The position numbers and the translations under genes are program-made. A stretch of 64,000 nucleotides of DNA. It comes from Labrenzia sp. 011. GTDB lineage: Bacteria; Pseudomonadota; Alphaproteobacteria; Rhizobiales; Stappiaceae. The stretch lies in contig NZ_QCYM01000001.1 of assembly GCF_003075075.1 (NCBI RefSeq), positions 62,001-126,000 on the forward strand, given 5' to 3'. Below, in pieces: positions 40,223 through 49,704 of the stretch (within the stretch, counting starts at the first letter, position 1; each line of letters opens with the position of its first letter). Below the pieces are notes generated by a model, which had not been told where the DNA came from, did not search any database, and saw nothing but the letters and a program-made list of their open reading frames with translations.

Positions 40223-41995
40223 CTAAAGCTTGTATGCCGTCCTGAAGCCGCCCCAGTGGCGTCCCTCGATGATGATCGGGGTATCGATTTCCTTCATCCA
40301 GACGACATTTCCGCCGCCCATGTCGCGGGCGTAGGACTGGATGAGGAAGGGTCTTGTGTTGCGGGCGGCGCTGAGGCCTGCCCGGTCGTCGAAAATCCGC
40401 CTGTTCCTGCAATTGGCCGTGTTCCATGCCGGATCGTCCGGCCTTTGCGGTTTGGAATAGATCAGGTTGTGCACGGGCAGATAGCCGTTCCTGTCGACGG
40501 CGACGCAAAAGACCATGTTGTTGCCGTCGCCCAGGACGGATTCCTGGATGTCCGGCAGGATATTTTCCAGCTGGGCCAGCGCGCGGGTCGAAACCTGCAG
40601 GGGATCGGTGCCTTCGATGGGCTCATAGTTGGTGTCGAACAGGTCGTCCTGGGTCAGCTTGCGCCTGGCCAGAAGGTCCTCCATGGCGGCAATGATCCGC
40701 GCGGCGCCGGACTGTGCCAGGGTCACTTCCCTGGCGTGGGCGGCGTGAACGGAGGCGATCTTCGCAGCAAGCTTCTCGCGGAAGCTGTCGCCGGGATCGT
40801 CGAAACGGGAATGGCAGCCATATTCCGAAACGGCGACAATGGTGATGTCGACTGTCCCGATACCGTCAAGGTCAAGGCGGGCCTTGCTGCCGCTTTGCAG
40901 CAGCCCGTCCCGGTCCGTCTTGAACAACACGCCGCCTTCGGAAATGTCCAGGGTTTCGATTTTTGCGGCCGTTCCGCCACTTGTGGTGGTGCCTGCCAGC
41001 TTGACGGGAAGCCTGTCATGCTGCCTCCGGTCGCCGATTTCGGTCTGCCGGATCATCATGGTGAAACGCGACTGCAGCGAATGGGCGGCGTCGCTCATCT
41101 CCGTCCCCAGTGACCGGGCCAGCTGTCCGCCTTCTTCGGCGGCGGTCGCGGATTCGGTAATCGTCCGGACCTTGCACACCACTTCCTGGACGAAGTCCGC
41201 GGTCTGCTGTGCCTGTCCTCCGATCAGATTGGTCGTTTCCACCTGGGTCTGCACGGCCTCCTCGACGGCGGCAAAGCTCGGCCGGATGCGGCCGATGACG
41301 TCGATGATCCGGTTGACCGACCCGAGGCTGCTTTCGGCGGACTGGTTCAGCCGCTCGATGTTCGCGACGATCTGTTCCGTTGCCGACTGGGTTTCGACCG
41401 ACAGCGCCTTGACCTCGCTCGCGACGACGGAAAAGCCCCTGCCGGCTTCTCCGGCCCGGGCGGCCTCGATGGTGGCATTGAGCGCCAGAAGATTGGTCTG
41501 TTTGGCGATATCCGAAATCAGGTTGACCACATTGGCGATATCCTCGATGGCCTGCTTGAGGTCCAGGACGCCGCTGTTGGCCTGATCGGCCACATCGCGG
41601 GCTTCGTTGGCAAGCTGATTGGAAAGACCTACCTGGTTGCCGATCTCGCCACTCGACGTCGACAGCGCCTGAATCGAATTCGCCAACCCGGAGGCGTTGT
41701 CGCCCGCGACTGCCGACTGGTCCGCCAGCGACTGGCTGTCGCCGCGAATGGTTTCCAGTTTGTCCATCTGGCTGTCGAGCTGGTCCTGAACCTTTCCCGC
41801 TGCGGTGCTGATGGCCCGTGCCGCGACGGTCAGGTCGTCCTCCAGACTGTCCAGGACAAAACTCATCCGGTCTGAGGAAGCGGCTCCATCAGGATCGGAG
41901 ATACCCGCATCGGTAGGTGCCTCAGGGGCAGGCAAATTGTCATGGGCGAAATTGCTATGATGTTTCTGCCGCGAACCAAGTCGAAGAATATTCAT
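40223..41995 (-). CDS. Soluble methyl-accepting chemotaxis protein with PilZ and C-terminal Cache-like domains
   Basis: A 590-residue protein without membrane helices. Residues about 50-310 form a chemoreceptor signalling coiled coil; the CheA/CheW-contacting tip is DIAKQTNLLALNATIEAARAGEAGRGFSVVA near residue 165. Residues about 322-420 are a PilZ domain with the c-di-GMP motifs RxxxR (in RRQHDRLPV) and DxSxxG (LDISEGG). Residues about 430-590 form a sensor-like domain ending MKEIDTPIIIEGRHWGGFRTAYKL, common in alphaproteobacterial cytoplasmic receptors. It probably links c-di-GMP and another signal to chemotaxis. A diguanylate cyclase gene lies 3 kb away. Confidence 0.88.
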   Translation of the reverse strand: MNILRLGSRQKHHSNFAHDNLPAPEAPTDAGISDPDGAASSDRMSFVLDSLEDDLTVAARAISTAAGKVQDQLDSQMDKLETIRGDSQSLADQSAVAGDNASGLANSIQALSTSSGEIGNQVGLSNQLANEARDVADQANSGVLDLKQAIEDIANVVNLISDIAKQTNLLALNATIEAARAGEAGRGFSVVASEVKALSVETQSATEQIVANIERLNQSAESSLGSVNRIIDVIGRIRPSFAAVEEAVQTQVETTNLIGGQAQQTADFVQEVVCKVRTITESATAAEEGGQLARSLGTEMSDAAHSLQSRFTMMIRQTEIGDRRQHDRLPVKLAGTTTSGGTAAKIETLDISEGGVLFKTDRDGLLQSGSKARLDLDGIGTVDITIVAVSEYGCHSRFDDPGDSFREKLAAKIASVHAAHAREVTLAQSGAARIIAAMEDLLARRKLTQDDLFDTNYEPIEGTDPLQVSTRALAQLENILPDIQESVLGDGNNMVFCVAVDRNGYLPVHNLIYSKPQRPDDPAWNTANCRNRRIFDDRAGLSAARNTRPFLIQSYARDMGGGNVVWMKEIDTPIIIEGRHWGGFRTAYKL

Positions 41996-42277
41996 TTGCT
42001 TCTTTTCTTTCCGATCCCCAGACGATTTTGTTCAATATGCTTGGTCAGTCTGAAGTTATCGTTAACCATGGCTTCAGCGGCCGGAAGGTGCTTTCTTTCC
42101 CGTGGCGAATTGGGAATCTCACTGGACCGGCAAAGCCCGGCCATGTTAAGCACCCGGCGGCCAAAACAAGATGATCTGCCTTGGTCCTGAACGGGTATCC
42201 GACCGGGCTGGACGATGAAACAGGGCCTCGTTGGACCGGCTTGCGTGCCGGAAAGGATGGGGCCGGAGGAACGTTGA

Positions 42278-42979
42278 ATGAGCGACCAGTTCAAGAAACA
42301 AGCCGCTGACCGCGCTGCGGAAGATGTCACTTCCGGCATGCGCCTGGGAATCGGGACAGGGTCGACGGCCGAGTTTTTCGTCCATGCGCTGGCGGCGCGC
42401 GTCAGGGACGGGCTGGACGTGATCGGCGTGCCCACATCCGAACGGACCGCAGAGCTGGCATCCGGTCTGGGCATCAGATTGACGACACTGGACGAAATGC
42501 CGCAACTGGACCTGACGGTGGACGGTGCCGACGAACTTGATCCGCATCTGGCGCTGATCAAGGGCGGCGGCGGCGCACTCCTGCGAGAAAAGATCGTTGC
42601 GGCGGCTTCCGCACAGATGATTGTCATCGCCGACAGTGGCAAGCAGGTGGACACGCTCGGGCGGTTTCCCCTGCCGATTGAAGTCGTTCCGTTCGGACTG
42701 GAAGCGACCAGACATGCGATCCTGGCGGTTCTGGAGGGGCTGGGCCTGCCCCTGGAACTGGACTTGCGTGGTGGTCCGGACCGGCCCTTCAGAACGGATG
42801 GCGGCCACTTCATTCTGGACGCGCGTCTTCAGAAAATCCCGGAAGCCGAAGTTCTGGCTGACCGCCTCGTGGCAATTCCCGGCGTCGTCGAGCACGGCCT
42901 CTTCATCAATCTTGCAACAAAAGCTTACGTGGCCGGCGCAGATGGGGTAAAGACCGTCTTGCCCATCCAAGTGGTGTGA
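42278..42979 (+). CDS. rpiA: Ribose-5-phosphate isomerase A
   Basis: A 233-residue enzyme interconverting ribose-5-phosphate and ribulose-5-phosphate in the pentose phosphate pathway. The phosphate-binding loop [12 protein letters not shown] lies at residues 24-35, the catalytic region [13 protein letters not shown] near residue 82 contains the catalytic Asp and Glu, and [15 protein letters not shown] contains the conserved lysine. Length and motifs are standard. It is followed at 45 bases by a DUF2059 gene and then gor, an order common in Rhizobiales. The region upstream is a 282-base divergent gap with no visible gene. Confidence 0.96.
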   Translation: MSDQFKKQAADRAAEDVTSGMRLGIGTGSTAEFFVHALAARVRDGLDVIGVPTSERTAELASGLGIRLTTLDEMPQLDLTVDGADELDPHLALIKGGGGALLREKIVAAASAQMIVIADSGKQVDTLGRFPLPIEVVPFGLEATRHAILAVLEGLGLPLELDLRGGPDRPFRTDGGHFILDARLQKIPEAEVLADRLVAIPGVVEHGLFINLATKAYVAGADGVKTVLPIQVV

Positions 42980-43024
42980 TTTGGCTTTCCGAACGAGCGA
43001 TGAAAGCCGTCTAGGAGTAGAAAA

Positions 43025-43540
43025 ATGAAACTTGTCAAGACTTTCCAGCGAGCAGCTGTAGTGGGCGCAGCCATGATTGCCGCCGGATTTCTTTCCACCG
43101 CCGTTTTTGCGCAGGACGCTGTTTCCGAAAGCCATATGGCTGCCGCGAAGAAAGTGGCCGCTGCAACGAAGGTTCTGGAACCTTTCGACGATATTCTGCC
43201 GATCCTCGCCGAACAGACCCGTACGGCCTTCATCCAGACCGATCCGACCCGTGCGGAAGAGATCATTGAAGTCACGCAGGAAGTTGCCCTCAAGCTGGCA
43301 CCTCAGCGCGCTGAACTGAACGAACTCGTCTACAAGGCCTGGGCGGACTCCTTCACCGAGGCCGAGCTCAATGAGCTTGCCGAATTCTACAGCACGGAAC
43401 TCGGTCAGAAGCTGACCAATTCCATTCCGGCCATCACCCAGTATTCCGTCGGTGCGGCCCGCGAATGGCAGGACCGGATTTCCACGGAAATGGTCACGAT
43501 GGTTCAGGAAGAACTGGCGAAGCGGAACGTCGTGGAGTGA
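43025..43540 (+). CDS. DUF2059 exported protein
   Basis: A 171-residue protein with a signal peptide (about 30 residues, ending TAVFAQ) and an all-helical mature domain (AAAKKVAAATKVLEPFDDILPILAEQTRTAF, then LNELVYKAWADSFTEAELNELAEFYSTELGQKLTNSIPAITQ). The FTEAELNELAEFYSTELGQK motif identifies DUF2059, a periplasmic family of unknown function. The start at 43025 follows the purine-rich GGAGTAGAAAA. It lies between rpiA and gor and ends before a hairpin at 43628-43647. Confidence 0.9.
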   Translation: MKLVKTFQRAAVVGAAMIAAGFLSTAVFAQDAVSESHMAAAKKVAAATKVLEPFDDILPILAEQTRTAFIQTDPTRAEEIIEVTQEVALKLAPQRAELNELVYKAWADSFTEAELNELAEFYSTELGQKLTNSIPAITQYSVGAAREWQDRISTEMVTMVQEELAKRNVVE

Positions 43541-43627
43541 TGGACCGCGTTTCGGGCAATCGCACCATGCTTTTGCCGAAACGTGACGCGCACACGAGAT
43601 AGTGAGACCGCCTTGATTGCCGGTCTG

Positions 43628-43705
43628 CGGGCCGCGAAAGCGGCCCGATCCGTTTTGTCGCGGGATTTTGTCCGGCCCAGGCGGCGGAGCGCAAGCCTCC
43701 GCCGC
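43628..43705 (+). terminator. Two hairpins between DUF2059 and gor
   Basis: CGGGCCGC-gaaa-GCGGCCCG (43628-43647) is a strong stem with a GNRA-type tetraloop, followed by atccgttttg. A second stem, GCGGCGGAG/CTCCGCCGC (43681-43705), follows. They probably terminate rpiA-DUF2059 transcription and separate it from gor. Confidence 0.6.
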
Positions 43706-43800
43706 TCTTGCATGGCGGCGGCAACCGCTTATGTGGGAGCAGGCCGGGAAGGGCGCCTTGCGGATCATCCGGGCGCGGAAGACATATCAAGAGGCGTGAA

Positions 43801-45177
43801 ATGAGCGAGTACGACTACGATCTTTTTGTTATTGGCGGCGGCTCCGGCGGTGTCCGTGCCGCGCGGATAGCGGCAACCCACGGTGCCCGTGTGGGGATCG
43901 CCGAGGAATACAGGTACGGCGGAACCTGTGTGATTCGCGGTTGCGTGCCCAAAAAGCTCTTTGTTTACGCCTCCAAGTTTTCCGAGGAATTCGAAGACGC
44001 GGAAGGATTTGGCTGGTCGGTCGGCGAGCGCGGCTTTTCCTGGAGCAAGCTGGTCGCCGCCAAGGACCAGGAGATCACCCGTCTGGAAGGCATTTACCGG
44101 CGCAATCTGGAACGCACCGACGTTGAAGTGCATGACAGCCGGGCCGTCATCGAGGGGCCTCACACGGTGCGTCTTCTGACCACCGGGCAGGAGGTGACCG
44201 CCAAATACATTCTCGTCGCAGTCGGAGCTTCTCCGAATGTCGACACCGACCTGCCGGGCGTTCAGCACGTCATCACCTCCAACGAGGCGTTTCATCTCGA
44301 TGAGCTTCCGGAGAAGATCGTGGTCGCCGGAGGCGGTTATATCGCCGTCGAGTTTGCCGGCATCTTCAACGGCCTCGGGGTCGACACGACGCTGATTTAC
44401 CGCGGTGAGGAAATCCTGCGCGGTTTCGACATGGACTTGCGGACCATGGTTCGCCAGGAAATGGAGAAGAAGGGTATCAGGGTCATCCTGAATGACGTCT
44501 TCACCGGCATCGAGAAGCAGGCTGACGGCACACTGACCGGCAAGACCCGAGCCGGTGAAACGCTGCAGGCCGGCCAGATCATGTTTGCCATCGGCCGCAA
44601 CCCGCACACCAGAGACCTCGGTCTGGAAAAGGCCGGTGTCGAGATGGATGCCTCCGGTGCGATTCGCGTCGGCGCGGACTCCCGGACCAGCGTCGAGTCC
44701 ATTTATGCGGTCGGCGATGTGACCAACCGCGCCAATCTGACACCGGTTGCAATCCGCGAAGGTCATGCCTTCGCTGATACCGTGTTCGGTGGCAATCCGT
44801 GGACGGTGGACCACAGCCTGATCGCCACTGCGGTTTTCTCGCAGCCGGAGATGGGCACGGTCGGACTGACACAGGAAGAAGCACTGAACCGGACGCCCAA
44901 TCTGGACATCTACAAGTCCGGTTTCCGGCCCATGAAGCATACCTTGTCCGGCAGGGACGAAAAGATGCTCATGAAGATGATCGTGGACGCGGACAGTCAG
45001 AAAGTACTGGGCGTGCACATCGTCGGACCCGATGCGGGCGAACTGGCGCAGATCCTTGGCGTGACCCTGCAGATGGGAGCGACCAAGGCGGATTTCGACC
45101 GCACAATCGCCGTCCATCCGACGGCCGCGGAGGAGCTTGTGACCATGCGCGAGCCGACGGAGCGCCTGCGCGGCTAG
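43801..45177 (+). CDS. gor: Glutathione-disulfide reductase
   Basis: A 458-residue flavoprotein disulfide reductase. The FAD-binding loop is LFVIGGGSGGVRAARIAA at residues 6-23, the redox-active pair is in GTCVIRGCVPKKL (Cys near 44 and 49), the NADPH-binding segment is KIVVAGGGYIAVEFAGIF and the C-terminal dimer-interface catalytic His-Glu is in IAVHPTAAEE. It reduces oxidised glutathione with NADPH. ATG 43801 gives the canonical N-terminus (MSEYDYDLFVIGGG). It ends near the convergent diguanylate cyclase gene, with a palindromic terminator between them. Confidence 0.95.
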   Translation: MSEYDYDLFVIGGGSGGVRAARIAATHGARVGIAEEYRYGGTCVIRGCVPKKLFVYASKFSEEFEDAEGFGWSVGERGFSWSKLVAAKDQEITRLEGIYRRNLERTDVEVHDSRAVIEGPHTVRLLTTGQEVTAKYILVAVGASPNVDTDLPGVQHVITSNEAFHLDELPEKIVVAGGGYIAVEFAGIFNGLGVDTTLIYRGEEILRGFDMDLRTMVRQEMEKKGIRVILNDVFTGIEKQADGTLTGKTRAGETLQAGQIMFAIGRNPHTRDLGLEKAGVEMDASGAIRVGADSRTSVESIYAVGDVTNRANLTPVAIREGHAFADTVFGGNPWTVDHSLIATAVFSQPEMGTVGLTQEEALNRTPNLDIYKSGFRPMKHTLSGRDEKMLMKMIVDADSQKVLGVHIVGPDAGELAQILGVTLQMGATKADFDRTIAVHPTAAEELVTMREPTERLRG

Positions 45178-45212
45178 GTCCCGTCAGGTCCGGACCCGGG
45201 AAACGGGAACGC

Positions 45213-45236
45213 ACCGGGTGGAGATCTCTACCCGGT
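45213..45236. terminator. Palindromic bidirectional terminator candidate
   Basis: ACCGGGT and ACCCGGT pair across a ten-base centre that is itself nearly symmetrical. It lies 36 bases after gor and overlaps the stop codon of the diguanylate cyclase gene (45228-45230). CTTTCCC follows on the plus strand. Confidence 0.5.
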
Positions 45237-46817
45237 CTTTCCCACGCGGACATAGGGTTTCGGATCTTCGAGGGAAAGCGGTGGTTCGCCCGGGTCGCTG
45301 CTGCTGTCGAAGAAATCGGAAAACAGGGAATGGCGGTTCCGGCCGAGGTTTTTCGATTGATAGAGTGCCGCGTCGGATCGTGCGACGAGGCTCTCGGCCG
45401 TCGTGCCGTCCTCGGGCGCGATTGCGACCCCGATGCTCAGGCCGACATGCGCCATTCCTTCGTCCCGGATCGCGATCGGCACATTGGCCGTTTCCACCAG
45501 CGCCATGCACAGATCGTGCAGGGCCGCGCCGTTCGTCGATTTCCGGTAGATGATCATGAACTCATCGCCTCCGACACGGCACACGAGGCCCTCGCGGCCG
45601 ATCACGGTCTTCAGGCGCCCGGCCATGGTCTTGATGACCAGATCGCCCGCCGCATGTCCGAATGTGTCGTTGACCGACTTGAACTTGTCCAGGTCGCAAT
45701 GGAGAACGGCGAAGGGTTTTTGCGGCAGCGATTGCACGGAAGTTGCCAGTACACGGTTGAACTGAAGCCTGTTCGCCAGGCCTGTCAGGGTGTCGTGCAG
45801 GGCAAGATGACGGTTCTGCTGTTCGCTTGCCTGCAGCGAGGAAGTCAGCTGTCCGATTCTCCACGCAATGCCGAAGGCCAGCGCCGCCAGGGCAATGCTC
45901 AGCACCGCGATGACCGGGATAATGGTCGGCCAGATGGCGTTGCCGATGGTCTGGCTGTGCCACGTGAAGGCGCCGATGGAGGCCCCGTCCGGATCCGACA
46001 CTTCATGAAACGCTCCGGAACCTGCTGCAGGCACTTCACTCGCGAAGGTCAGGGATGCAAAATTAAGCTGGGCATTCACATGTGCGATCAAGGCGTCGTC
46101 GATGTAGTGGGCAGACAGAACCACGGTTGGCGGACCGTCCGGAAGCACCTGCTCATAATCATCCGGAATCACCGGCATTGCACCGAACATGGCCGGCTTT
46201 CCATCGATGCGGGTGAACCCCATCAGCGCATATTCGTCCGGCTCCAGCCCTTGCAGGGAGCGATGGCCGTAGCCGCCGGGAACACGCACCCTGTTCTTCT
46301 CGAACAGGCGTGAGATCTTGCCGAACAGGTCTTCAAGTTCAGGCGTTTCGAAAATCGGGCGCTGCAGGATATGCGTGTAGTGTTCGAAGGACTCCGCCAG
46401 AACGTCGCCGTTCCCCGAGATCACCATGACCTTGCTGTGCCGGTAGTCTGACCAGAGCGTGTCGATGGCCCGATAGGCGTATTCAGGATCGAAGTTCAGC
46501 ACCAGCCCGGCCACCGACTGGTCTGACGATGTGACGGTAATCTGTTCGCGCACCAGGGCACGCATGCGCTCCGCCAGCGTATTGCGGAACAATCGCTGCT
46601 CATTGGCAATTGCCTGCTCGGTCGAGGCCTGCGAGGCGATGAGACCGACGAACAGCAGGGAAGCGGAGGTGACAGCAATCAGGAGACCGGCAAGAAGAAA
46701 TGCAAGCCGCGAAATATGGTGCCGCGTTACGGGAACGGGCTGATCACTGTATCTCCGCCGGAATTCGGTCAATCTGAAACCCTGTTGGAGTCTGCGCTGC
46801 TTAGCGGACTCTCTCAT
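45228..46817 (-). CDS. Membrane diguanylate cyclase with CHASE4-like sensor
   Basis: A 529-residue protein with a basic N-terminus, a first membrane helix (about residues 34-58), an extracytoplasmic CHASE4-like domain (about 60-275), a second helix (about 285-310) and a GGDEF domain (about 335-500). The active-site motif GGDEF lies in CRVGGDEFMIIYRKS near residue 415, preceded by FAVLHCDLDKFKSVNDTFGHAAGD. The RxxD inhibitory site normally just before GGDEF is not apparent (GREGLVCRV). No EAL domain is present. It would make c-di-GMP in response to an external cue. Its promoter lies in an AT-rich region with an inverted repeat. Confidence 0.91.
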   Translation of the reverse strand: MRESAKQRRLQQGFRLTEFRRRYSDQPVPVTRHHISRLAFLLAGLLIAVTSASLLFVGLIASQASTEQAIANEQRLFRNTLAERMRALVREQITVTSSDQSVAGLVLNFDPEYAYRAIDTLWSDYRHSKVMVISGNGDVLAESFEHYTHILQRPIFETPELEDLFGKISRLFEKNRVRVPGGYGHRSLQGLEPDEYALMGFTRIDGKPAMFGAMPVIPDDYEQVLPDGPPTVVLSAHYIDDALIAHVNAQLNFASLTFASEVPAAGSGAFHEVSDPDGASIGAFTWHSQTIGNAIWPTIIPVIAVLSIALAALAFGIAWRIGQLTSSLQASEQQNRHLALHDTLTGLANRLQFNRVLATSVQSLPQKPFAVLHCDLDKFKSVNDTFGHAAGDLVIKTMAGRLKTVIGREGLVCRVGGDEFMIIYRKSTNGAALHDLCMALVETANVPIAIRDEGMAHVGLSIGVAIAPEDGTTAESLVARSDAALYQSKNLGRNRHSLFSDFFDSSSDPGEPPLSLEDPKPYVRVGKTG

Positions 46818-46823
46818 CCATTT

Positions 46824-46884
46824 CCTATGTAATGGGGAATATATGGAGAAATAATTTATGAGAGAATCGGTGGTATTACATAGG
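46824..46884. promoter_or_regulatory. Perfect 10-base inverted repeat upstream of the diguanylate cyclase gene
   Basis: CCTATGTAAT (46824-46833) is repeated in reverse complement at 46875-46884, with 41 bases between, in an AT-rich patch (46830-46960) that contrasts with the GC-rich surroundings. The spacing places both copies on nearly the same DNA face about four to five turns apart, which could suit looping or two dimers. It starts seven bases before the gene's ATG. Confidence 0.5.
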
Positions 46885-47092
46885 TAATTTACATATCTAT
46901 CTCAAAGTTTGATCAGTAAAATTTTAACTAATTCCAATTCTCGGTATGCGAAATATATCGAGAGAGGGCGGTTTGTCTATGTGTGCGGCGCATGCGTAAG
47001 TTGTCGAGCGTGGGTTTACATCTTCTGTCGGCTGGCTGTCGTGTGCCGGTCCGATGTGCGGCCATATGCTCTTGCTGCGCAAAATCGCGGAT

Positions 47093-48286
47093 TCAGGTTT
47101 GGTCTGCGAGCACTTTGACGAATGTCTCTATCTCGGTTTCCGTATTGAAGGCATGCACGGAGGCGCGCACGACGGCTTCCAGATCACGATGGGGCAGGTC
47201 GATGCGGGCAGAGCTTGCGTTGCTCACCGACACGTTGATTTGCGCCGCCGAGAGGCGGGCTTTCGTCTGGGCTGGCGTCTCGCCGTCAAGGGTGAAAGTC
47301 ACGATGCCGCCCTTTCTCTGGCCCTTGTCGTGCACGCCAACACCATCCAGGCGGGAAAGCTCCGATCTCAACTGGTCTCCTAGGGCACAGACCCTGTTGC
47401 CGATCTGCTCCATTCCGAAGCCGATTGCGTAGTTGACGCCAACGCCGAGGCCGATCTGGCCGGCGACATAGCGCTCCCAGGTTTCGAAGCGTTGCGCGTG
47501 GGGGACGAGTTCATAGGTGAATTCGTCGATCCAGTTGGCGGCCTGGAGATCGACAAAGGGCGGGTCGATCTGGTCGAGGACGTCGTCACTGACATACAGG
47601 AAACCCGTGCCGCGCGGCCCGCGCAGATATTTCCGGCCGGTGCCGGAGAGCATGTCGCAGCCGATCTCGCCGACATCGACCGGTATCTGCCCCGCGGACT
47701 GGCAGGCATCCAGCAGGTAGAGGACCTTGGCCGATCGTGCGATTTCGCCGATGTCTTCCGCCGGGTTGATCAGTCCGGAAAAGGTCGGAATATGAGTCAG
47801 GGCGATCAGACGCGTGCGCGCCCCGATGGCGGCCTTGACGCCTTTCGGGTCGATCTGTCCGCTCGCGTCGTCCTCGACAATGTCGATTTCGATGCCTTTA
47901 CGGCGCTTCATCTGCAGGAAGGCAACATAGTTGGAAACATATTCCGCCCGGCCTGTCACGATCCGGTCCCCCTCGCGGAAATCGATACCGTAGAACGCCA
48001 TGTCCCAGGCGCGTGTGGCATTTTCCACATAGGCGATTTCATGGGGCTTGCAGCCGATCAGCGCAGCGAGGCCGGTGTAAAAGGCCTCCATGTCCGTGCT
48101 CGCATGGGCCGCGGCTTCATAGCCACCCAGCCGGGCCTCGAGATCCAGATGCTGCTTGACCGCATCAAGAACCGGTGCCGGGGCAAGACCCGTGCCGGCA
48201 TTGTTAAAGTGGATCAGCTGGCTTACACCGGGAGTGTCTTTCCTCAAAAGGTCGACGTCGTGCTGGGAGAGGGAAGGAACGGTCAT
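47093..48286 (-). CDS. Class V aminotransferase-fold PLP protein
   Basis: A 397-residue PLP enzyme of the aminotransferase class V/cysteine desulfurase/isopenicillin-N epimerase family. It starts [20 protein letters not shown] and has [94 protein letters not shown]; the lysine in [10 protein letters not shown] holds PLP. No cysteine-desulfurase active-site cysteine loop is evident. The substrate is unknown. An in-frame extension to 48325 exists but MTVPS fits better. It is divergent from a GGCT-like gene by 55 bases. Confidence 0.87.
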   Translation of the reverse strand: MTVPSLSQHDVDLLRKDTPGVSQLIHFNNAGTGLAPAPVLDAVKQHLDLEARLGGYEAAAHASTDMEAFYTGLAALIGCKPHEIAYVENATRAWDMAFYGIDFREGDRIVTGRAEYVSNYVAFLQMKRRKGIEIDIVEDDASGQIDPKGVKAAIGARTRLIALTHIPTFSGLINPAEDIGEIARSAKVLYLLDACQSAGQIPVDVGEIGCDMLSGTGRKYLRGPRGTGFLYVSDDVLDQIDPPFVDLQAANWIDEFTYELVPHAQRFETWERYVAGQIGLGVGVNYAIGFGMEQIGNRVCALGDQLRSELSRLDGVGVHDKGQRKGGIVTFTLDGETPAQTKARLSAAQINVSVSNASSARIDLPHRDLEAVVRASVHAFNTETEIETFVKVLADQT

Positions 48287-48341
48287 GGGGCCCCCGGGGC
48301 TTCGTGCGGGTTGAAATTTACACAATCACGTTTAGCGCAAC

Positions 48342-48971
48342 ATGACGATCACATATTTCGGCTACGGTTCACTCGTCAACATCGATACCATTCCCGCTGC
48401 CACGCAGGTCGTTCCTGGTGTCCTGCACGGGTGGAGGCGCGAATGGAAGGTTTGCGGCGAGGGCGAGGATGGTCTGGGCCGCTGTGCCCTGTCCGTGCGG
48501 GAGGACGAGGGCAGTGAAATTCGCGGCGTGATGGCCCGGGAACCGCGCGCCGGCCTGAAGAAGCTCGAGCTGCGGGAGCAGCGCTACCACAAGGTGGAAG
48601 GGATCGGAGCGGCATTTCGCTGTGACGCGGCGCACCAGCCGGGGGCAGGGGACATGTTTCTCTTCAGGGCGTCGCCCGATCACCATCGTTGGGGAACGGA
48701 TAGCCATCCGATCCTGCAGAGCTATCTGGACTGCGTTCTTGCCGGATATTACCGGATCTGGGGCGAGGAGGGGATCGACCACTTCATCCGGACCACGGAC
48801 GGCTGGCACGTTCCGGTGCTGCAGGACCGGGACAGCCCGCGTTACCCGAGGAAGATCGTTCCGGACCCGGACCTGGCATGCCTGATCGACCGGAAACTGG
48901 CAGCGCTCGCCGTCAGATATCTGACGGCGGAAGATCAGCGTCGGGAGACCGTTTCGGAAATGCGTTCGTGA
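48342..48971 (+). CDS. Gamma-glutamylcyclotransferase-like protein
   Basis: A 209-residue protein starting MTITYFGYGSLVNIDTIP. The YGSLV loop at residues 8-12 is the substrate-binding signature of the GGCT/AIG2 fold; HGWRREWKV and RGVMAREPRAGLKKLELREQRYHKVE, with the likely catalytic glutamate in LELREQRY, follow. The C-terminal part (SPDHHRWGTDSHPILQSYLDCVLAGYYRIWGEEGIDHFI) is common to longer bacterial relatives. It may act on gamma-glutamyl compounds, but substrate is uncertain. It ends just before the convergent VIT1 gene, with a single base between stop codons. Confidence 0.75.
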   Translation: MTITYFGYGSLVNIDTIPAATQVVPGVLHGWRREWKVCGEGEDGLGRCALSVREDEGSEIRGVMAREPRAGLKKLELREQRYHKVEGIGAAFRCDAAHQPGAGDMFLFRASPDHHRWGTDSHPILQSYLDCVLAGYYRIWGEEGIDHFIRTTDGWHVPVLQDRDSPRYPRKIVPDPDLACLIDRKLAALAVRYLTAEDQRRETVSEMRS

Positions 48972-48972
48972 C

Positions 48973-49704
48973 CTAACCAAGCAGGGTCTGCAGCCCGTGC
49001 CCGGCCGCATAGGCGATGCCCGCCGCCAGCATGCCGATGGCCGTCGTTTCCAGACCGCAGGAAATCCAGTGCCTTTGCGACCAGCTCGCGCGCAGGGAAC
49101 CGATGGTGAAAAAGGCCAGGGCCGTCAGGGAGGTCGCCGTGATGGCGCTGGCCGGAAGGGCCAGGACGAAGGGCAGGAGCGGGATCGAGCCGAACACGAT
49201 GAAAGCGGCGAACGTGTAGAGCGCAGCTTTCATGGGGGTGCGGGAGGCATACGTCATTCCGTATTCTCCCTGCATCATGGTTTCGATCCAGGTTGCCCTG
49301 TTGGAGGTGATCAGCCGCACGATCGCTTCCAGATCATCGCCCTTGAAGCCCTTCGACAGGAAGATCTGGCGGATTTCCTCTCTTTCCCCCTCCGGCGCGA
49401 CCGCGATATGCTTCTCTTCCACCGCCTTGAGCCGGGTATAGTCCTCATTTTCGGATTCCGAGCCGCTGTAATTGGCCGCAGCCATGGAAAATCCGTCCGC
49501 CAGAAGATTGGCGACCCCGAGGATCAGGATGACTTTTGAGGAAAGGTCGGCGCCCAGCGAGCCGGCGACAACGGCAAAGGTGGTGACGGCGCCGTCAATA
49601 CCGCCGTAGATCCAGTCGCGCAGATAGCTCGCATCCGGTCCCGAGGCCAGTCGGGTGGCAATGTCGGCCGGACGGTGGCTGTGTTCCAGTCTTTGGCGTG
49701 GCAT
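48973..49704 (-). CDS. VIT1/CCC1-family metal (iron/manganese) transporter
   Basis: A 243-residue membrane protein of the vacuolar iron transporter family. Signature segments are SYLRDWIYGGIDGAVTTFAVVAGSLGADLSSKVILILGVANLLADGFSMAAANYSGSESE, a cytoplasmic metal-binding helix region (RLKAVEEKHIAVAPEGEREEIRQIFLSKGF) rich in glutamate, and three further helices in the second half. It would move Fe2+ or Mn2+ out of the cytoplasm. The start at 49704 (MPRQRLEHSHRPADIATR) is chosen because the upstream frame is not protein-like. The gene is convergent with the GGCT-like gene and divergent from the DAHP synthase gene. Confidence 0.9.
   Translation of the reverse strand: MPRQRLEHSHRPADIATRLASGPDASYLRDWIYGGIDGAVTTFAVVAGSLGADLSSKVILILGVANLLADGFSMAAANYSGSESENEDYTRLKAVEEKHIAVAPEGEREEIRQIFLSKGFKGDDLEAIVRLITSNRATWIETMMQGEYGMTYASRTPMKAALYTFAAFIVFGSIPLLPFVLALPASAITATSLTALAFFTIGSLRASWSQRHWISCGLETTAIGMLAAGIAYAAGHGLQTLLG

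Noticed and set aside
45228..46817. Bifunctional cyclase/phosphodiesterase
   Set aside because: The protein ends shortly after the GGDEF domain and has no EAL or HD-GYP motif.
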